The notes beneath the pieces were generated by a model. It was not told where the DNA came from. It saw only the letters and a program-made list of their open reading frames with translations, and did not search any database. A DNA stretch of 49,552 bases, taken from NCBI GenBank assembly GCA_000824785.1, contig CCNB01000009.1, positions 10,008 to 59,559 of the forward strand, given 5' to 3'. Of the stretch, positions 46,812 through 49,552 are shown piece after piece; within the stretch, counting starts at the first letter, position 1; the number at the start of each line of letters is the position of its first letter. This DNA comes from Mesorhizobium plurifarium. Its GTDB lineage: Bacteria > Pseudomonadota > Alphaproteobacteria > Rhizobiales > Rhizobiaceae. The position numbers were made by a program, and so were the translations under genes.

Positions 46812-47708
46812 TCATGAGGCGTGCTCCCGTCGGCGGAAATGCTCGTTGCCGACGATGAGCAGGCCGGCGCCGATGATCAGCGCCGCGCCCATGAACACTT
46901 CCGTACGCGGCAGATCGCCCCAGATGGCGTAGCCCAGCGCGAAGGCCCAAACCAGCGAGGTGTATTCGAACGGCGCGATAATCGACACCGGCGCGCGCTT
47001 CATGCCTTCGAACAGCACATATTGCGCCACTCCGCCAAGCGCCCCGACGCTGACAAGCAAAAGAAGCTGCCGCCAGTCGGGCATGCGCCACCAGAGCAGC
47101 GCCGGCACGGCCGAGAAGAGCAGGAAATAGAAATTGTTGAGCACGAGCTGGATCATGGTGCGCTCCTGCATGGCGGTCTTGCGCAGCAGCACCACCGCGA
47201 TCCCCCAAAGCACGGCCGCCGCCAGCACCAGAAGCACCGGGGCAGAGAGGCCGAGCCGCGTCGGATCGCAGGCGATGAACACGCCGACGAAACCGATGAA
47301 CACCGCCAGCCAGCGCAGCAACGGCACCGTCTCGCCCAGGATCAGCACCGACAGCACGGTGACGATGATCGGCGCGGCGTAATAGATGGTGGTGAGTTCG
47401 GCAAGCTGCAGCGAGCGGGCGGCGTTGTAGTAGCAAAGCCAGGCGGCGAGCGTGAAGGCGCTGCGCACCAGCATTGGCTTGACGATCGGCGAATCGATCG
47501 TGTCGGCAAACAGCCGCTTGCCGCCAATCGCGCCGCAGGCGACGAGCACGGTGATCGAGCGGACGAACATGATCTGCCAGACCGTCATGCCGACGACCAG
47601 AAGCTTGATCGAGGCATCCTGCGCCGAAAACAGGAAATAGGCGGCGGCCGTGAACAGGATGCCGGCCAGCACCCTTTCGCGGCTTTCGAGGACGACGACA
47701 TCGGCCAT
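46812..47708 (-). CDS. DMT superfamily transporter (EamA), second
   Basis: A 298-residue membrane protein with about ten hydrophobic segments in two repeats. The N-terminus AAYFLFSAQDASIKLL and the segment LAELTTIYYAAPIIVTVLSVLILGE near residue 110 are characteristic of the RhaT/EamA-type subgroup. It is divergent in sequence from the downstream paralogue, so this is not a recent duplication. It leads the two-gene leftward unit. About 140 bases upstream, to the S10 peptidase stop, contain nothing I can interpret. Confidence 0.87.
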   Translation of the reverse strand: MADVVVLESRERVLAGILFTAAAYFLFSAQDASIKLLVVGMTVWQIMFVRSITVLVACGAIGGKRLFADTIDSPIVKPMLVRSAFTLAAWLCYYNAARSLQLAELTTIYYAAPIIVTVLSVLILGETVPLLRWLAVFIGFVGVFIACDPTRLGLSAPVLLVLAAAVLWGIAVVLLRKTAMQERTMIQLVLNNFYFLLFSAVPALLWWRMPDWRQLLLLVSVGALGGVAQYVLFEGMKRAPVSIIAPFEYTSLVWAFALGYAIWGDLPRTEVFMGAALIIGAGLLIVGNEHFRRREHAS

Positions 47709-47847
47709 GCGGTTTCAGCGTGCTTGCGTGAGGCGGTTCCGCTCCGGTCGGGACCGTTGCTTCAGCTATACGGGCGAAAGCTTGCACGGCGCTGCTCCAG
47801 CGCGGCGCTTGCGTTGGCGCAGGTCGTTTGCCCGGGGCAGTCGCGGA

Positions 47848-49344
47848 TTACTGCGTCGCCTGGAAGAGCTCCGATGCCGCATCCTTCAGCGCTCGCCGCC
47901 CGTCCGGCCTCAGATACATCATATGGCCGCCCTCGACGACGTCGAGGCGGATCGGCTTGGCGTCTGATAGCGAAGGAACCTGGTTCACCAGATAGCGCGA
48001 GGCGAGATAGGGGGTGACGAGGTCGGTATAGCCGTTGACGATAACGACACCGAGGGCAGGGTTGAGCGAGCGTGCCCGCTGCAGGTCGTTCATCACGCCG
48101 GCATAGCCCTGGCCCGATGTGCCGTAATCCCAGTTGCGGCTGATGTCGCCATTGAGCAGCCGGTAGCTGACATCGGTGCGGTAGTTCAGCTCGTCGCGAG
48201 CGTAGGCGACGAAGGCGGAGGTCAGCACCGGAACGCTGCGGTCGAGCACCGGATCGGGTCCGGCGTCATGCGTGCTTTGCGGCGCGATGTCGGCGGTGCC
48301 GATGGTGGCGTCATAGGGGCTGAGCACGTTGCCGGCGGCGCGCTGGAACTCCTTGGCGAAAAGCCCGGTGGGGATGCGGGCGAAATTGCGCTGGACGAGG
48401 TCGAGCGGCAGGCCGGTGATCTCCGACACGCGCCCGCTGGCCAGCTTTCCGCCTTGCTCCAGCCCGCTGTTCAGCGCCGTCAGGTAATCGCCGAGCGCGT
48501 AATGCTCGACCTCGGCCAGCCTGTCGCGCAATGCGTCGCCGCTCACGCCATCGGCCTTGAGCCGCGTCGCCGCCAGCGAAGGCAGCTCGAGCGCCCAGTG
48601 CAACTGGTCGAACTGGTCGGGCCGCACCAGCATGAACTCCAGCGCCGGTGAGATTAAAATGATGCCGCTGGGGCTCAGGCCCACATCCTCCTGCAACGTG
48701 CGGGCAAGAAGTGCCGCGCGAAAGCCGCCATAGCTTTCGCCGGCGAGGAACAGCGGCGATCCGGTGCGTCCGTTCTGGGCCAGATAGAGCCGGATGAAGG
48801 CGCCGACCGAGCTGGCGTCGGCGTCGACGCTCCAGAATTCCTTCGGCTCGTGTCCCGGCGCTTCGCGGCTGTAACCGGTGCCGACGGGATCGACGAAGAC
48901 GAGATCGCTCATGTCGAGCCAACTGTCGGGATTGTCGATGAGCTTTTGCGGCGGCCGCCGGAATTCGCCGTCGGCGGCGGTCTCGACGATGCGGGGCCCG
49001 ATCGCGCCGAGATGCAGGTAGGCCGAAGCAGCACCAGGACCGCCGTTGAAGACGAAGGTGATCGGCCGCTCTTTCGCCGGGGCGGGCGACTGCTGCGTGT
49101 AGGCGACATAGAAGATCTCCGCCGTGACCTCGCCCTTGCCGGACAAGAGCGACAGCGTGCCGGCCTTGGCCTGGTAATCCAGCTTGCGCCCGCCAAGCGT
49201 GATCGAATGCTCGGTCACCTGCGGCGGCGGCAACAGCGACAGCACGCCGCCTTGGGGCGCGGGGCGCTCGGGTGCTTCGGCGAGGGCAGGCTGCGCGAAG
49301 GCGGCGAGCGCCAGGAGAATAAGGGGGACGAGCTTGGATCGCAT
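47848..49344 (-). CDS. S10 family serine carboxypeptidase
   Basis: A 498-residue secreted peptidase. A Sec signal of about 22 residues (hydrophobic LVPLILLALAAFAQPALA) starts the protein. The serine carboxypeptidase triad can be read: Ser204 in GESYGG, Asp441 in NGYTDLVTP and His474 in EGGHMMYL, with the oxyanion region FNGGPGAASAY near 95 and DPVGTGYSREAP near 155. It probably removes C-terminal residues from peptides in the periplasm or outside the cell. The ATG at 49344 directly precedes the signal peptide. It stands alone, with repeat DNA upstream. Confidence 0.9.
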   Translation of the reverse strand: MRSKLVPLILLALAAFAQPALAEAPERPAPQGGVLSLLPPPQVTEHSITLGGRKLDYQAKAGTLSLLSGKGEVTAEIFYVAYTQQSPAPAKERPITFVFNGGPGAASAYLHLGAIGPRIVETAADGEFRRPPQKLIDNPDSWLDMSDLVFVDPVGTGYSREAPGHEPKEFWSVDADASSVGAFIRLYLAQNGRTGSPLFLAGESYGGFRAALLARTLQEDVGLSPSGIILISPALEFMLVRPDQFDQLHWALELPSLAATRLKADGVSGDALRDRLAEVEHYALGDYLTALNSGLEQGGKLASGRVSEITGLPLDLVQRNFARIPTGLFAKEFQRAAGNVLSPYDATIGTADIAPQSTHDAGPDPVLDRSVPVLTSAFVAYARDELNYRTDVSYRLLNGDISRNWDYGTSGQGYAGVMNDLQRARSLNPALGVVIVNGYTDLVTPYLASRYLVNQVPSLSDAKPIRLDVVEGGHMMYLRPDGRRALKDAASELFQATQ

Positions 49345-49430
49345 GGTGGCTCCGTTTGGATGGCATCCGCAAAGGTATGGCCGGAACGAAAGAAGTCAAA
49401 AAACCACAAGCAAACGTCGAGTTCCTTCGC

Positions 49431-49552
49431 GCCCCCCTCTGGCCTGCGGCCATCTCCCCCACGAGGGGGGAGATCAGATGTCGCGCCGGTTTTCGCCAAT
49501 CTTCGACGTTGAAGGAAGGGATGCCGTCGGCGACGCTGCCAATCTCCCCCCT
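49431..49552. repeat. RIME-like intergenic repeat, cut by window end
   Basis: CCCCCCTCTGGCCTGCGGCC, then ATCTCCCCCACGAGGGGGGAGAT (a small palindrome, quoted here in two parts of under 20 bases each by region 49452-49474), match the right half of the repeat at 38225-38383. The window ends in CCAATCTCCCCCCT, the start of the opposite arm. The element therefore appears to have both halves, the second outside the window. Confidence 0.65.

Overview
This is high-GC chromosomal DNA of a rhizobial alphaproteobacterium, most likely Mesorhizobium or a close relative in the Phyllobacteriaceae. That placement is inferred from gene content (CUT2 sugar importers with a FrcK-like kinase, a ROK regulator, the Psd/PssA lipid pair, an Atm1-type exporter) and from RIME-like palindromic repeats between genes. 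I see no rRNA, tRNA, insertion sequence, integrase or CRISPR array. One fairly complete palindromic repeat, two truncated ones and several hairpins sit between genes.

Positions 1-15600 hold a carbohydrate uptake and catabolism region in two operons around a ROK-family repressor. Operon A (303-7971) encodes two Gfo/Idh/MocA dehydrogenases, a TIM-barrel isomerase/epimerase-type protein, an alpha/beta-hydrolase fold protein, a ROK sugar kinase and an importer made of ATPase, permease and binding protein. Most of its junctions are 1-4 nt stop/start overlaps. Operon B (9420-15584) encodes a second importer whose tandem ATPase is fused to a permease, a second permease, a RhaS/LsrB-like binding protein, a GATase-like protein and a FrcK-like P-loop kinase. 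A 16-bp perfect inverted repeat lies before operon A and a different 25-bp imperfect palindrome lies before operon B; both are candidate operators.

Positions 15729-16993 carry a two-gene cassette of unknown function with visibly lower GC. The downstream gene has a DUF1828-like N-terminus. From 17002 to 22450, a leftward operon (2OG-Fe(II)-type oxygenase, Tat-exported oligopeptide-type binding protein, SDR dehydrogenase) diverges from an FAD-linked oxidase, with a palindrome between them.

Positions 23206-31069 encode an MdtABC-like RND efflux system (adaptor plus two inner-membrane pumps) with 4-nt overlaps and no outer-membrane partner in the window. Then come a ProC-like reductase, a muconolactone-isomerase-like small protein and a divergent LysR regulator. 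After these are a LOG-family phosphoribohydrolase, a LysM/Ig-like envelope protein, an ArsR regulator joined to an Atm1-type ABC exporter, a small monooxygenase-fold protein and a DMP19/DUF4375-like protein.

Positions 40345-44130 are phospholipid genes: psd and pssA, facing a fused acyltransferase/acyl-ACP synthetase-like protein. The remainder holds a tautomerase with a divergent LysR regulator, two DMT-family exporters and a secreted S10-type serine carboxypeptidase. The intergenic oddities are a GGCAGTA heptamer array containing the stop codon of one gene, with inverted copies at the stop of the facing gene, and a G-quadruplex-like motif between inverted-repeat arms.

All functional calls come from reading motifs and recalled family features. 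No database search or computation was run.
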